A stretch of DNA of 8,242 bases from Gemmatimonadaceae bacterium (GCA_025451425.1 JANWKK010000082.1:1-8242), one strand, 5' to 3'. Shown: positions 1-8,242, counted from the first letter of the stretch. Program-made: numbers and translations. The notes: generated by a model from the sequence alone, not told the origin.

Positions 1-1277
1 CACAGATCGACGCCGCGGTTCTGCCGATCCTCGAGCTCAAGTTCCAGATCGGACTCTTCGATCATCCGTACCCTAACGAGTCAGCGGCCGGCGAGGTCAC
101 CGCCGATGGCCGCGCGCTCGCGCGAAGGCTTGCCGCCCGCTCGATGGTTCTGCTCAAGAACGACAATCATGCGTTGCCGCTCGCGAAGACGACGCAAAGC
201 GTAGCGGTAATTGGGCTGCTGGGTGACTCGCCGACCGATATTACGGGCGGACCGTCGCCCGCTGGAGTGTTTACTCGAGGTCGGGATGCGCCTGCGGTGA
301 CCGTGCTCGCGGCGCTCAGGAATCGGCTCGGTCCCGAAGCGCGCGTCGCGTACGTCCCAGGGCCGCACATGTCGAAGGTCTTCACAGGCCTCATGGACAA
401 GTTTATGGGCACTAAACCGGAGCCGCCACCGACGCCGGCGGAAGTCGCGGATTGGGAGGCGAAGGCAAAGGCTGCCGCAGACCAGGCCGATGTGATCATC
501 GCCGTGGTCGGGGAACCAGCCTTGATGAGCGGTGAAGCCGCCTCGCGCGGCACGCTCACCTTGCCCGGGATTCAGCAGCAGATGGTCGAAGCCGCGGCGT
601 CATCCGGGAAACCGCTCGTCGTCGTGCTCGAGAATGGACGGCCGCTCGAGATCAACTGGCTTGCCGATCATGCGGCCGCGATTCTCGAATCGTGGCTGCC
701 GGGTGTCGAGGGCGGGAACGCTGTCGCCGATGTGATTTTCGGCGACGTGAATCCCGGCGGAAAACTGCCCGTGAGCTGGCCGCGCTCGGCGGGGCAGGAG
801 CCGCTCTACTATAACCACAACCTCACGCACGCACCCGAGAGCGATCCGCAGTTCACGTCGCGCTATTGGGACATCTCGAGCAAGCCGCTATATCCGTTCG
901 GCTACGGCCTGAGCTACACGACTTTCAAGTTCAGTAATCTTCGCCTCTCGAAGCCGCGGGCAAAGGCAGGGGACAGCGTCGAGTTGGCGGTCGATGTCAT
1001 GAATACGGGAGCGGCGGCCGGCGACGCCGTCGCGCAGCTGTACATTCACCAGCAGTCCGGATCGGCGTCACGGCCAGTGCGTCAGCTCGAGGGGTTCCGT
1101 CGCGTGGCACTCCAACATGGCGAGACGAAGACGCTCACGTTCACGTTAGGCAGTAGGGAGCTGCAGTTCTGGAGCCCCCAGGCCAAGCGGTGGGTCGTCG
1201 AGCCGAGCCGCTTCGACGTGTGGGTTGGGGAGGACTCGGCCGCGCCGCTGCACGCCGAGCTCACCATCCAGCCCTGA
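1..1277 (+). CDS. Family 3 glycoside hydrolase (BglX-type beta-glucosidase), C-terminal part, 5' end outside window
   Basis: The reading frame is open from base 3 and gives 424 residues, numbered here from the first visible codon. The match to E. coli BglX-type enzymes runs along the whole length. LKFQIGLFDHPY (13-24) is the usual end of the catalytic barrel, followed by the linker RSMVLLKND (46-54). The GH3 C-terminal alpha/beta domain carries VVGEPALMSGEAASR (168-182), ENGRPLEI (210-217), GDVNPGGKLPVSWPRS (247-262) and PFGYGLSYTTF (298-308). A fibronectin type III-like domain covers about 315-424 (SRPVRQLEGF at 356-365). Family members hydrolyse terminal beta-linked glucose or related sugars, usually in the periplasm. 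The acid/base glutamate probably lies in the GE...GEAASR stretch, but I cannot say which Glu. The nucleophile Asp and any signal peptide lie to the left of the window, so substrate and location cannot be read. An internal ATG at 144 is not the start, because homology continues upstream of it. Confidence 0.95.
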   Translation, partial: QIDAAVLPILELKFQIGLFDHPYPNESAAGEVTADGRALARRLAARSMVLLKNDNHALPLAKTTQSVAVIGLLGDSPTDITGGPSPAGVFTRGRDAPAVTVLAALRNRLGPEARVAYVPGPHMSKVFTGLMDKFMGTKPEPPPTPAEVADWEAKAKAAADQADVIIAVVGEPALMSGEAASRGTLTLPGIQQQMVEAAASSGKPLVVVLENGRPLEINWLADHAAAILESWLPGVEGGNAVADVIFGDVNPGGKLPVSWPRSAGQEPLYYNHNLTHAPESDPQFTSRYWDISSKPLYPFGYGLSYTTFKFSNLRLSKPRAKAGDSVELAVDVMNTGAAAGDAVAQLYIHQQSGSASRPVRQLEGFRRVALQHGETKTLTFTLGSRELQFWSPQAKRWVVEPSRFDVWVGEDSAAPLHAELTIQP

Positions 1278-1371
1278 GGCGACGCCGAGCCCCGGCAGCA
1301 AGACACTCCGCGGCCGATTGACTATGTTGTGATGGTGAAGTTGACGCGGTATCACACGAACGACACCGACT

Positions 1372-2950
<1,579 letters not shown>

Positions 2951-2961
2951 AAATCGGATAT

Positions 2962-3786
2962 TCACTTAATCTTCGCCGCGAACCGCTCGCGATTGAACTG
3001 GTGCAGAACGAGGCCGGTTACGGCACCGGTCGAATCGTGACTGAAGGTGACCTGCACATCGACTTCCTTGGCGAAGAAGTCCTTATCAGTCTCGGGCCAA
3101 AGCCGTCTCGGTGGATTGCCAAGGTTCGACTTGATGTACAGCGCTCCCTCTCGCATGCTGACGTCGAGTTCCAGGCCCCGTGCGAGCTCGTACACGCCAA
3201 CGTATTGAGACACCGTGGAGAATGGCAAATCGATCGCGGTGCGTGGCTGCGGTTTGAGCGCCGAAGGTGGCACTATGTTGAGCAAACGCATATAGACCGA
3301 TAACTGGCTGTAGTGTTCCGCCAGATCGGTCTCGAAGCTGAGCAGGTAGCTCGCGGTGGCGACCGACTCCAGCGGTCCCATGCGCGCGAGCGCTGTGTCA
3401 CAGAAGGCCAGCGAAGCCTTGAGTCGCGCGACGAGTGTGTCTTTGGGCCAGCCCGCTTTGACGTTGGCGGGAAGTGAGTCCTTCGCGGTCGAGGCGTGCT
3501 TCAGACCTCCGAACTGTTCGCAAAGCCCGTAGTTCGCGCCCTCGAGATGTTGCGCTATGTAGCCGATCGTCTGTTGCGATGGAGTCGGCTTGTAATCGTA
3601 TTTGGCCGCGGGGATCGAATCGAACGCGGCGACGAGCCGGCCGCCGAAGATATCCTCGAAGTTCGAGAAGGCCCAGTTGACGTCCTCACGCGATGGACCC
3701 GGGGTGGGCGACTGGGCGTGAAGCGTGGCGCTCAGCAGAAGCGCCGGAAGGGTCCGGGCAAGACGGAGAACTTGCATGTAGTTCAT
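2962..3786 (-). CDS. Exported DinB-like protein with C-terminal DUF3471-like domain
   Basis: The product has 274 residues. Residues 1-24 form a signal peptide (basic MNYMQVLRLAR, hydrophobic TLPALLLSA, then LHAQ cleavage-like site), so the protein should act outside the cytoplasm. Residues about 35-172 resemble the DinB/YfiT four-helix fold: Trp38, TIGYIAQHLEGANY (73-86) with candidate metal ligand His80, and AEHYSQLSVYMR (156-167) with His158 and Gln161, matching the family's HxxQLxxYxR helix. The extra His normally four residues before His158 is Asp154 here, so the metal triad is altered. Residues 193-274 (SQYVGVYELARGLELDV to the end) resemble DUF3471, a small beta domain often attached to exported beta-lactamase-like hydrolases. 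Biochemical role unknown; DinB-fold proteins include metal-dependent thiol-transferase-like enzymes. The first ATG (3784-3786) was kept; a second Met follows three codons later. It lies 156 bp downstream of the ADOP gene on the same strand. Confidence 0.88.
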   Translation of the reverse strand: MNYMQVLRLARTLPALLLSATLHAQSPTPGPSREDVNWAFSNFEDIFGGRLVAAFDSIPAAKYDYKPTPSQQTIGYIAQHLEGANYGLCEQFGGLKHASTAKDSLPANVKAGWPKDTLVARLKASLAFCDTALARMGPLESVATASYLLSFETDLAEHYSQLSVYMRLLNIVPPSALKPQPRTAIDLPFSTVSQYVGVYELARGLELDVSMREGALYIKSNLGNPPRRLWPETDKDFFAKEVDVQVTFSHDSTGAVTGLVLHQFNRERFAAKIK

Positions 3787-3942
3787 GGATCAGACTTGCT
3801 CGAGTGGATGACGTCGGTGCGTGTGCAGTTACAACAACAAGGAATCGACTACGGCGATGGATACTCTCGTGCCAGTTGGAACGATCCGTCTCATCCGGGT
3901 CATCCGCGCATCCCTTTGCCTCCTCATCCATAAGTGTTTCCA
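3787..3942. other. Intergenic gap between ADOP and DinB-like genes
   Basis: This 156 bp spacer separates the ADOP stop from the DinB-like start on the minus strand. An open frame crosses it from 3943 down into the DinB-like gene, but its translation is rich in charged residues with no recognisable pattern, and I do not call it. I see no convincing hairpin with a T tract and no clear -35/-10 pair. The short string CATCC recurs several times between about 3896 and 3930, which is probably chance. Whether DinB has its own promoter cannot be settled here. Confidence 0.4.
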
Positions 3943-6339
3943 CTAGTCAGATCGCAACGCAATCGCTGGATCGATCCGACTGCTCGTCCTCGCCGGGATT
4001 GCGCTCGCCACGATAGCAACGACGGCGACGGTCGCTGCGACGACGCCGAAGGTCAACGCGTCGTTCGGCGAGACCTCGAACAGCAGCGACGCCAACACGT
4101 GGTTCGTGCCGAGGGCGATCAGCAGGCCGCTCGCCGTGCCTAACGCGGAGAGCACGAGGCCTCGGCGCACCACCAGACGTGCAACCTCGCCTGGCGAGGC
4201 GCCAAGCGTCATGCGGATTCCGAGCTCGCGGCGGCGTTGGCGTATCATGGCGGCGAGGACGCCGAATAACCCAACGCTCGCGAGGGCGATTGCGCTCAAG
4301 CCGAACAGGATGAGCAGCAGCGCATTCATGCGCGGCTCCGCGAGCGGGGCCGCGAGAAGCTGGCCGAAGGATACGGCGTGCGCGACCGAGACGTCCGGCG
4401 CAACGTCCGCAATCGCGCCGCGCACGGCGGCCGCCGCGTCCGAAAGCGTTCGCGTCGTGCGAACTACGAGCGTGGTCGGCGCGAATGGAAAGGGTGACTG
4501 CGCGAGCGGGAAGTACATCGTCGCGTGTGGATCACGGAGATCACGGTACCGCGTGTCCGGTACGACGCCGATCACTGTCGTGAACGACCCTGGTGCAGCA
4601 ACGACGTGCTGTCCGATTGGGCTCGCGCCGGGCCAGTAGTGGCGCGCCGCGCTCTCGCTAAGCATAACGACGAGCGGTGCGCCATGAACATCGGTCGGTC
4701 GAAATGCGCGCCCTTTCGTGACCGTTAGGCCAAGCGTCGAGAAGAACTCAGGTCCGACAACCTCGAAGTCGAGCATCGGATTATGCGCTGCGTCCTGCTC
4801 CGACTGGCCTTCGGCGGTGGGGCGGCCTTGCCAGCTTCGCGTGGTTGAGTAGGGAACGGACACGACGGGCGACACGCCCTGAACGCCGGGTATTGCCCGC
4901 ACGGATTCGACAAGCCGCTGCAGCAGCGCGGTCTGGAAGTCGTCGCCCTCGCGTGCCAGCTCAACAACGATGACCCCCGTCGGTCGGAAAGCGAGGTCGG
5001 TTCGTTGCAGCCGCAACAGACTTCGCGCGAGGAGGCCAGCCGCGGAGAGGACGAGCACCGCGAGCGCCACCTGCCCGCCGACGAGACCTTCCGCGAGGAG
5101 CCGTGATGCACGGCTCGCGCTTTGTCGCCCGTCAGAGCGGAGCGCGCGTTGCACGTCCGTGGTCGCGGCCATCAGCGCTGGAACGATCGACGAGAGCAGC
5201 ATGGCGATCGCGGTGACGGCGAACGCGACAAAGAGGATGCGGCGATTCACTACGATCTCGTCGACCCGAGGCGTCCCGTTAGGCGCCAGCGCGACGAAGC
5301 CTCGCACGAGTGCCGCGGCGAGGAGCACGCCGAGCGCACCGCCGCCGACCGCGAGCAGTGCATCTTCCATCAACAGCTGCGCGATCAAGCGTGCCCGGCT
5401 CGCACCGAGCGCGGTGCGAATGGCGATCTCGCGAACGCGCGATAGCCCCCGCACTAACAGGAGGTTGGCGACATTGACGCAGGTAATGAGAAGGAGAAGG
5501 GCCGCGGCGAGCGTGAAAGCAACAATCGCCGGCCGCACGTCGCTTAACGTGAGATCGGGCAGCGTGCGCACGACGCCGTGGACGTCAGCGAAAAACGCGT
5601 CCGTCCCGTTTCGATGAAAGAATGCCGTCATTTCATTGCGTGCGTCGGCGAGAGTCGCGCCGCTTGTGAGACGGCCGATGATATCGAGACTCACGTAGCG
5701 GGCTGTTTTCGGTGGAATCACGGAGAACAGCCCCATCCACGCATCCGCGCCACGCGGGTAGTCGAGACCCGCCGGCAATACGCCGACGACGGTAAATGCT
5801 CGGCCGTACTCCTGTACAAACATTTGCTGACCTAAAGCAGCCGCGTCGCCACCAAAGCGCTCCTGCCAGGCGCGATGACTCAGTACAAGGACGGGCGCTG
5901 CTCCGTCTTCGCCATCCTCCGGCCGCAGTGGCCGGCCGATTAGCGGGCGAGCGCCAAGGACGTCGAAGTAATTGCCGGAGACGAGCGCCACCTGGAGTCG
6001 AGACGCGCGGCCATTCTCGCGAATGGTGACCGGAGTCGCGCCGTTGTAGAGAAAGAATCCGGTACGAGCAAGGGTACGTGTCGAGCGAGCAAAGTCCCGC
6101 ACGCCGTCGACGTCCAGCGGAACGTTATCGAGACCCTTTCTTGGCGCTTCGCCATTTAGTACGACGATCCGGTTTTGATCGACAACAGGTAGCTGTCGCA
6201 GGAGCACGGCATCCGCGACGGTGAACACCGCCGTGGCGAGACCGATGCCGAGGGCGAGGATGCAAATGACCGTGGCCGCGAAGGCCGGTGCGCCGCGAAA
6301 TCCGCGGAGTGCCTGCCGGACATCCAACTCGAGATTCAT
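3943..6339 (-). CDS. ADOP-type duplicated MacB/FtsX permease without an adjacent ATPase
   Basis: From the chosen start the product has 798 residues, the usual size for the acidobacterial duplicated orphan permease group. It holds two copies of a MacB-like periplasmic domain followed by an FtsX core. MNLELDVRQALRGF (1-14) is the family N-terminus. Eight membrane segments are visible near 19-47, 270-296, 326-350, 367-391, 415-438, 671-698, 726-746 and 763-783; the large outside domains lie at about 48-269 and 439-670. The paired cytoplasmic signatures REIAIRTALGAS (303-314) and RRELGIRMTLGAS (703-715) mark the two halves, and RIDPAIALR closes the protein. MacB-type relatives use an ATPase to drive export or envelope work, but no ATP-binding gene lies nearby. 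An in-frame TTG at 6450 would add 37 residues that do not look like the family, so ATG 6337-6339 is preferred; neither has a strong Shine-Dalgarno site. It is divergent from the PAS gene. Confidence 0.94.
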   Translation of the reverse strand: MNLELDVRQALRGFRGAPAFAATVICILALGIGLATAVFTVADAVLLRQLPVVDQNRIVVLNGEAPRKGLDNVPLDVDGVRDFARSTRTLARTGFFLYNGATPVTIRENGRASRLQVALVSGNYFDVLGARPLIGRPLRPEDGEDGAAPVLVLSHRAWQERFGGDAAALGQQMFVQEYGRAFTVVGVLPAGLDYPRGADAWMGLFSVIPPKTARYVSLDIIGRLTSGATLADARNEMTAFFHRNGTDAFFADVHGVVRTLPDLTLSDVRPAIVAFTLAAALLLLITCVNVANLLLVRGLSRVREIAIRTALGASRARLIAQLLMEDALLAVGGGALGVLLAAALVRGFVALAPNGTPRVDEIVVNRRILFVAFAVTAIAMLLSSIVPALMAATTDVQRALRSDGRQSASRASRLLAEGLVGGQVALAVLVLSAAGLLARSLLRLQRTDLAFRPTGVIVVELAREGDDFQTALLQRLVESVRAIPGVQGVSPVVSVPYSTTRSWQGRPTAEGQSEQDAAHNPMLDFEVVGPEFFSTLGLTVTKGRAFRPTDVHGAPLVVMLSESAARHYWPGASPIGQHVVAAPGSFTTVIGVVPDTRYRDLRDPHATMYFPLAQSPFPFAPTTLVVRTTRTLSDAAAAVRGAIADVAPDVSVAHAVSFGQLLAAPLAEPRMNALLLILFGLSAIALASVGLFGVLAAMIRQRRRELGIRMTLGASPGEVARLVVRRGLVLSALGTASGLLIALGTNHVLASLLFEVSPNDALTFGVVAATVAVVAIVASAIPARTSSRIDPAIALRSD

Positions 6340-6546
6340 GAGGCGCTCGTCAGGTGAATTCCGGTGCAATCCGCAGAAATACTGCCTTGGCCCATGCGAA
6401 CGTGCGACGGGCTCCGTCGCGTCCTTCCACTCACCTGAGACGTCGGACAAATTCCGTCGTCGTCAGTATGTCGGATCTGCAGCGGTTCCGCCAATCGCGG
6501 AGCGCTGTCGGCCCGCACCACTCTCTCGACGTCGCAGGAACCTTCG
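6340..6546. other. Divergent intergenic region between ADOP and PAS genes
   Basis: This 207 bp stretch is the longest gene-free segment and must hold promoters for the two divergent genes unless translation of ADOP starts further upstream. If the TTG at 6450 were the real ADOP start, the gap would shrink to 96 bp. I see no pair of hexamers close enough to a sigma-70 consensus to name, and no strong inverted repeat. The PAS end carries a usable ribosome binding site (6536-6540). Confidence 0.45.
6536..6540 (+). promoter_or_regulatory. Ribosome binding site for the PAS gene
   Basis: AGGAA within GCAGGAA lies six bases before the ATG at 6547. It is one of the few clear Shine-Dalgarno sites in the window and supports that start. 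Confidence 0.6.
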
Positions 6547-7185
6547 ATGACCGATCGCGCGATCCTCACTCCAATCTCGGCCTTCAACGGCGCCGTCGAG
6601 CATGGCCGGATCCTCGAGGAGCGATTCTTCGACCTCTCGGTCGATATGCTATGCGTCCTCGGATTCAACGGATTTTTCCGGCGGCTCAATGGGGCATGGG
6701 AGCGAACGCTCGGCTACACCATCGACGAGCTCCGATCGCGTCCCTTCATTGACTTCGTGCATCCCGACGACCGCGCTCGTACCCTGAACCAGAACGGCAA
6801 GGTGAGAAGCGGCGGCCAGGCGCTCGAGTTCGAGAATCGGTATATGTGCAGGGACGGGTCGTTCCGCTGGCTCAAGTGGAACGCGACGCCTGACTTTTCG
6901 CAACAGCTCATCTACTCAGTGGCCCGCGATGTCACGGCGGCGAAACAAGCGGACGAGGAGCGCGAGAGGCTCCTCGGCGAGCTACAATCGGCGCTCGCGG
7001 AGATCAAGATGTTGCAGGGCATTCTGCCGATCTGCTCGTATTGCCGAAAGGTCCGCGACGACGAGGACTACTGGCTCACCGTCGAGTCGTACGTTTCCCG
7101 CTACGCGCAGCTCAGCCACGGCGTGTGCCCGGACTGCATGCGCACGCACGTCGAGCCTGACCTGGCGCGGATGGAAGGCGACTGA
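6547..7185 (+). CDS. PAS-domain protein with C-terminal four-Cys (CxxC...CxxC) module
   Basis: The product has 212 residues and no signal peptide or membrane segment, so it is cytosolic. Residues about 24-132 form a PAS fold of the PAS_3 kind: FFDLSVDMLCVLGFNGFF (27-44), LGYTIDELRSRPFIDFVHPDD (55-75), ENRYMCRDGSFRWLKWNATP (96-115) and the exit signature YSVARDVTAAKQAD (123-136). A short coiled coil follows (137-158, EERERLLGELQSALAEIKML). The tail LPICSYCRKVRDDEDYW (160-176) plus SHGVCPDC (190-197) puts Cys163, Cys166, Cys194 and Cys197, with His191, in positions suited to bind zinc. From memory, this tail recurs at the C-terminus of PAS, receiver and diguanylate cyclase proteins in many bacteria, often ending SHGICPDC, and its function is unsettled. 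No kinase, GGDEF, HTH or other output domain is present, so it may act through protein contacts. The ligand sensed is unknown. It converges on the lipoprotein gene across 17 bp. Confidence 0.93.
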   Translation: MTDRAILTPISAFNGAVEHGRILEERFFDLSVDMLCVLGFNGFFRRLNGAWERTLGYTIDELRSRPFIDFVHPDDRARTLNQNGKVRSGGQALEFENRYMCRDGSFRWLKWNATPDFSQQLIYSVARDVTAAKQADEERERLLGELQSALAEIKMLQGILPICSYCRKVRDDEDYWLTVESYVSRYAQLSHGVCPDCMRTHVEPDLARMEGD

Positions 7186-7202
7186 CTGTTTAGGCAGCGG
7201 CG

Positions 7203-7589
7203 CTACTGTCCGGTTGCCGACGGCAGAACCGAAAGTATCTTCTCATCGCTCGACAGCGTGACTTCCATCGTGTCGCCAGGATAGATCGAGAACGGACCGC
7301 TGGACACGACGCGACCGCCGGGGAAGATGCGCGCGATGACATTCAACCGATTGGCGCCGCCGGTGATCGTTTGGGGCACGCGCAGTGTCTCGGTCTTGCC
7401 CGGGAACACGGTTCCGATTCGCGTTGGATCGCCGCCGGAAGCGAGCGCGTAGACATCGGCTTGGTCGGTCGATTGGTTGTGAAAGACCACAACCGATTCT
7501 GGTTCAGCGCCGCGATGAAATGGGCCGCAGGCAGCGGAAACGACGAGGGCGACAGCGAGGGCAATGCCGCGGTAGACTTCGATACGCAT
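7203..7589 (-). CDS. Small lipoprotein of unknown function
   Basis: The product has 128 residues. The leader MRIEVYRGIALAVALVVSAAC ends at Cys21, a plausible lipidation site although the -3 residue is Ser. The mature part is short, about 107 residues, and reads as beta-strands: ESVVVFHNQSTDQADVYAL (31-49), RIGTVFPGKTETLRVP (57-72), a glycine-rich turn, and GPFSIYPGDTMEVTL (98-112). This pattern suggests a single small beta-sandwich at the membrane face, with no catalytic residues that I can identify. I do not recognise a named family. The ATG at 7587-7589 has a strong Shine-Dalgarno site (GGAGGA) six bases upstream, which supports a real, well-translated gene. It is divergent from the cupredoxin gene and tail-to-tail with the PAS gene. 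Confidence 0.85.
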   Translation of the reverse strand: MRIEVYRGIALAVALVVSAACGPFHRGAEPESVVVFHNQSTDQADVYALASGGDPTRIGTVFPGKTETLRVPQTITGGANRLNVIARIFPGGRVVSSGPFSIYPGDTMEVTLSSDEKILSVLPSATGQ

Positions 7590-7595
7590 GAGCTC

Positions 7596-7601
7596 TCCTC
7601 C
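7596..7601 (-). promoter_or_regulatory. Strong ribosome binding site for the small lipoprotein
   Basis: On the minus strand this reads GGAGGA, six bases before the ATG at 7589. It is the best Shine-Dalgarno match in the window and fixes the start of the small lipoprotein. Confidence 0.75.
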
Positions 7602-7660
7602 AAGGATCAGTCTGCGGATTGTTGCAACTCTCGCGCTCGTCGCTCAAAACGATCAAGAGT

Positions 7661-7664
7661 GAGG
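7661..7664 (+). promoter_or_regulatory. Candidate ribosome binding site deciding the cupredoxin start
   Basis: GAGG lies six bases before the GTG at 7671. The alternative GTG at 7659 has no such site, so this motif is the reason for preferring 7671. It is short and the choice is tentative. Confidence 0.4.
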
Positions 7665-7670
7665 TCCCTC

Positions 7671-8144
7671 GTGGGCGTGTACCGTCTCCGTTTTCTGGCA
7701 ATCGGACTCCTCATCGGCTGCTCGCGCGACGCGGTTCAGCGCCAAACGCCGCGCTACGTGCCGCGGGCGCGGAACATCACGATCACGACCGTGCCGATGC
7801 TCGTTAAAGAAGAGGAGGGCGTGCTGCCATTCCTGAAACCGGACTTCGCGAAGGGCGGTGTGCTGGACGGAAAAGAGGTTTATGCCTTCTCGCCGTCTGA
7901 CATTACCGTCGCGGAGGGCGATACGATTCATTTCAACTTCATCAATCCCGAGGACGACGTGCATTCGTTCGTTCTGCCGGATCTGGTCGTTCCACTGCCT
8001 CCGCAGAAGGCGACCACAGCGACCTACGTCGCCAAGCGCGCCGGCATCTATCCAATTGTCTGCTCGATCGCGTCACACCTGCCGATGATGTCGGGGCAGC
8101 TCATCGTGCTCGCGCCGGCGGCGGTGACGTCCAATACGCCGTAA
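7671..8144 (+). CDS. Lipid-anchored cupredoxin (type 1 copper protein)
   Basis: From GTG 7671 the product has 157 residues. The leader is short and basic, then hydrophobic (YRLRFLAIGLLIGC), with a textbook LIGC lipobox at Cys17. Residues about 70-147 are a cupredoxin: VYAFSPSDITVAEGDTIHFNF (70-90), DDVHSF with His98, YPIVCSIASHLPMM with Cys131, His136 and Met140, then the closing strand GQLIVL. His...Cys-x4-His-x3-Met is the type 1 copper ligand set of azurin-like proteins, so it probably carries electrons or binds copper on the outer face of a membrane. No cytochrome, nitrite or oxidase gene is beside it to name a partner. Start: the same frame is open back to ATG 7371, but that would overlap the opposite lipoprotein gene by 219 bp and place the signal peptide internally. 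GTG 7659 (161 residues) and GTG 7677 are alternatives. Confidence 0.87.
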   Translation: MGVYRLRFLAIGLLIGCSRDAVQRQTPRYVPRARNITITTVPMLVKEEEGVLPFLKPDFAKGGVLDGKEVYAFSPSDITVAEGDTIHFNFINPEDDVHSFVLPDLVVPLPPQKATTATYVAKRAGIYPIVCSIASHLPMMSGQLIVLAPAAVTSNTP

Positions 8145-8149
8145 CGAGA

Positions 8150-8157
8150 GCCTAACG
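8150..8157 (+). repeat. Copy of octamer GCCTAACG covering a minus-strand stop codon
   Basis: Read on the minus strand this is CGTTAGGC, supplying the last sense codon (CGT) and the TAG stop of the partial gene at 8152-8242. It also fills most of the 7 bp gap to the cupredoxin stop at 8144. It repeats the arrangement at 2943-2950. Confidence 0.6.
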
Positions 8158-8242
8158 AACGCCGAGCTGATGGCGCACGCCGAGCGAGAATCCCCAGTGC
8201 GGCGTGCCATCGAGCGCCGCGGTTCGTGTCGGACACGCGCTG
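8152..8242 (-). CDS. C-terminal end of a possible outer-membrane beta-barrel protein, 5' part outside window
   Basis: On the minus strand one frame is open from the right edge to a TAG at 8152-8154, giving 29 residues ending LDGTPHWGFSLGVRHQLGVR. Alternating hydrophobic and polar residues in a final strand (HWGFSLGVRHQLGV) are typical of the last strand of outer-membrane barrels, although such strands often end in Phe or Trp and this one ends in Arg. The stop sits 8 bp from the cupredoxin stop in a tail-to-tail arrangement like the two other convergent pairs in the window, which supports a real gene end. A competing minus frame runs on through the cupredoxin gene and looks like a shadow. The fragment is too short for a firm family. 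Confidence 0.5.
   Translation of the reverse strand, partial: SACPTRTAALDGTPHWGFSLGVRHQLGVR

Noticed and set aside
1318..1346. Two TTGAC-type hexamers (1318 and 1341) upstream of the DUF4399 gene as -35 boxes
   Set aside because: Neither has a -10-like hexamer at 16-18 bp spacing, so no promoter is called.
3686..3943. Minus-strand open frame across the ADOP-DinB gap
   Set aside because: It overlaps the DinB signal peptide coding region in another frame, has no ribosome binding site that I can see, and reads as random charged sequence.
6340..6450. 37-residue N-terminal extension of the ADOP gene from TTG 6450
   Set aside because: The added residues do not resemble the family, while MNLELDVRQALRGF at ATG 6339 matches the usual ADOP N-terminus.
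7215..7225. Short palindrome TGCCGACGGCA near the lipoprotein stop as a terminator
   Set aside because: A one-base centre cannot form a hairpin loop, no T tract follows, and it lies inside the coding region.
7371..7658. N-terminal extension of the cupredoxin frame from ATG 7371
   Set aside because: It would overlap the opposite-strand lipoprotein gene by 219 bp and put the signal peptide and lipobox in the middle of the protein.

Overview
The window is GC-rich and densely coding, and it looks like chromosomal DNA from a soil-type Gemmatimonadota or possibly Acidobacteriota bacterium. That guess is inference. It rests on an orphan, duplicated MacB/FtsX permease of the ADOP type, an exported DinB-like protein, several small lipoproteins with a Cys at the end of a short signal peptide, weak or absent Shine-Dalgarno sites at many starts, and a dense non-palindromic octamer (GCCTAACG/CGTTAGGC). 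No rRNA, tRNA, CRISPR array, insertion sequence or phage gene is visible.

Layout, left to right. (1) 1-1277 (+): the C-terminal part of a family 3 glycoside hydrolase of the BglX type, cut by the window edge. (2) 1372-1878 (+): an exported, probably lipid-anchored DUF4399 protein. (3) 1938-2948 (+): an aldo/keto reductase with an intact catalytic tetrad. (4) 2962-3786 (-): an exported DinB-like helical domain joined to a C-terminal DUF3471-like domain. (5) 3943-6339 (-): the ADOP permease, with eight predicted membrane segments and no ATPase partner beside it. (6) 6547-7185 (+): a PAS protein ending in a four-Cys module. (7) 7203-7589 (-): a small lipoprotein of unknown function. (8) 7671-8144 (+): a lipid-anchored cupredoxin with a complete type 1 copper ligand set. 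(9) 8152-8242 (-): the last 29 codons of what may be an outer-membrane beta-barrel protein, cut by the right edge.

The genes do not form one obvious pathway. The common theme is the cell envelope: most products are predicted to be exported, lipid-anchored or in the membrane. GH3 and the aldo/keto reductase could both act on carbohydrates, but nothing ties them firmly together. ADOP and DinB share a strand and could be co-transcribed across a 156 bp gap. Three tail-to-tail pairs have gaps of only 13, 17 and 7 bp. The longest gene-free stretch is about 207 bp (6340-6546).

I did not find a clear new multi-gene system. The observations most worth following are the octamer that recurs in all codon phases and twice supplies a stop codon, the PAS plus four-Cys protein with no recognised output domain, and the DinB-DUF3471 fusion.
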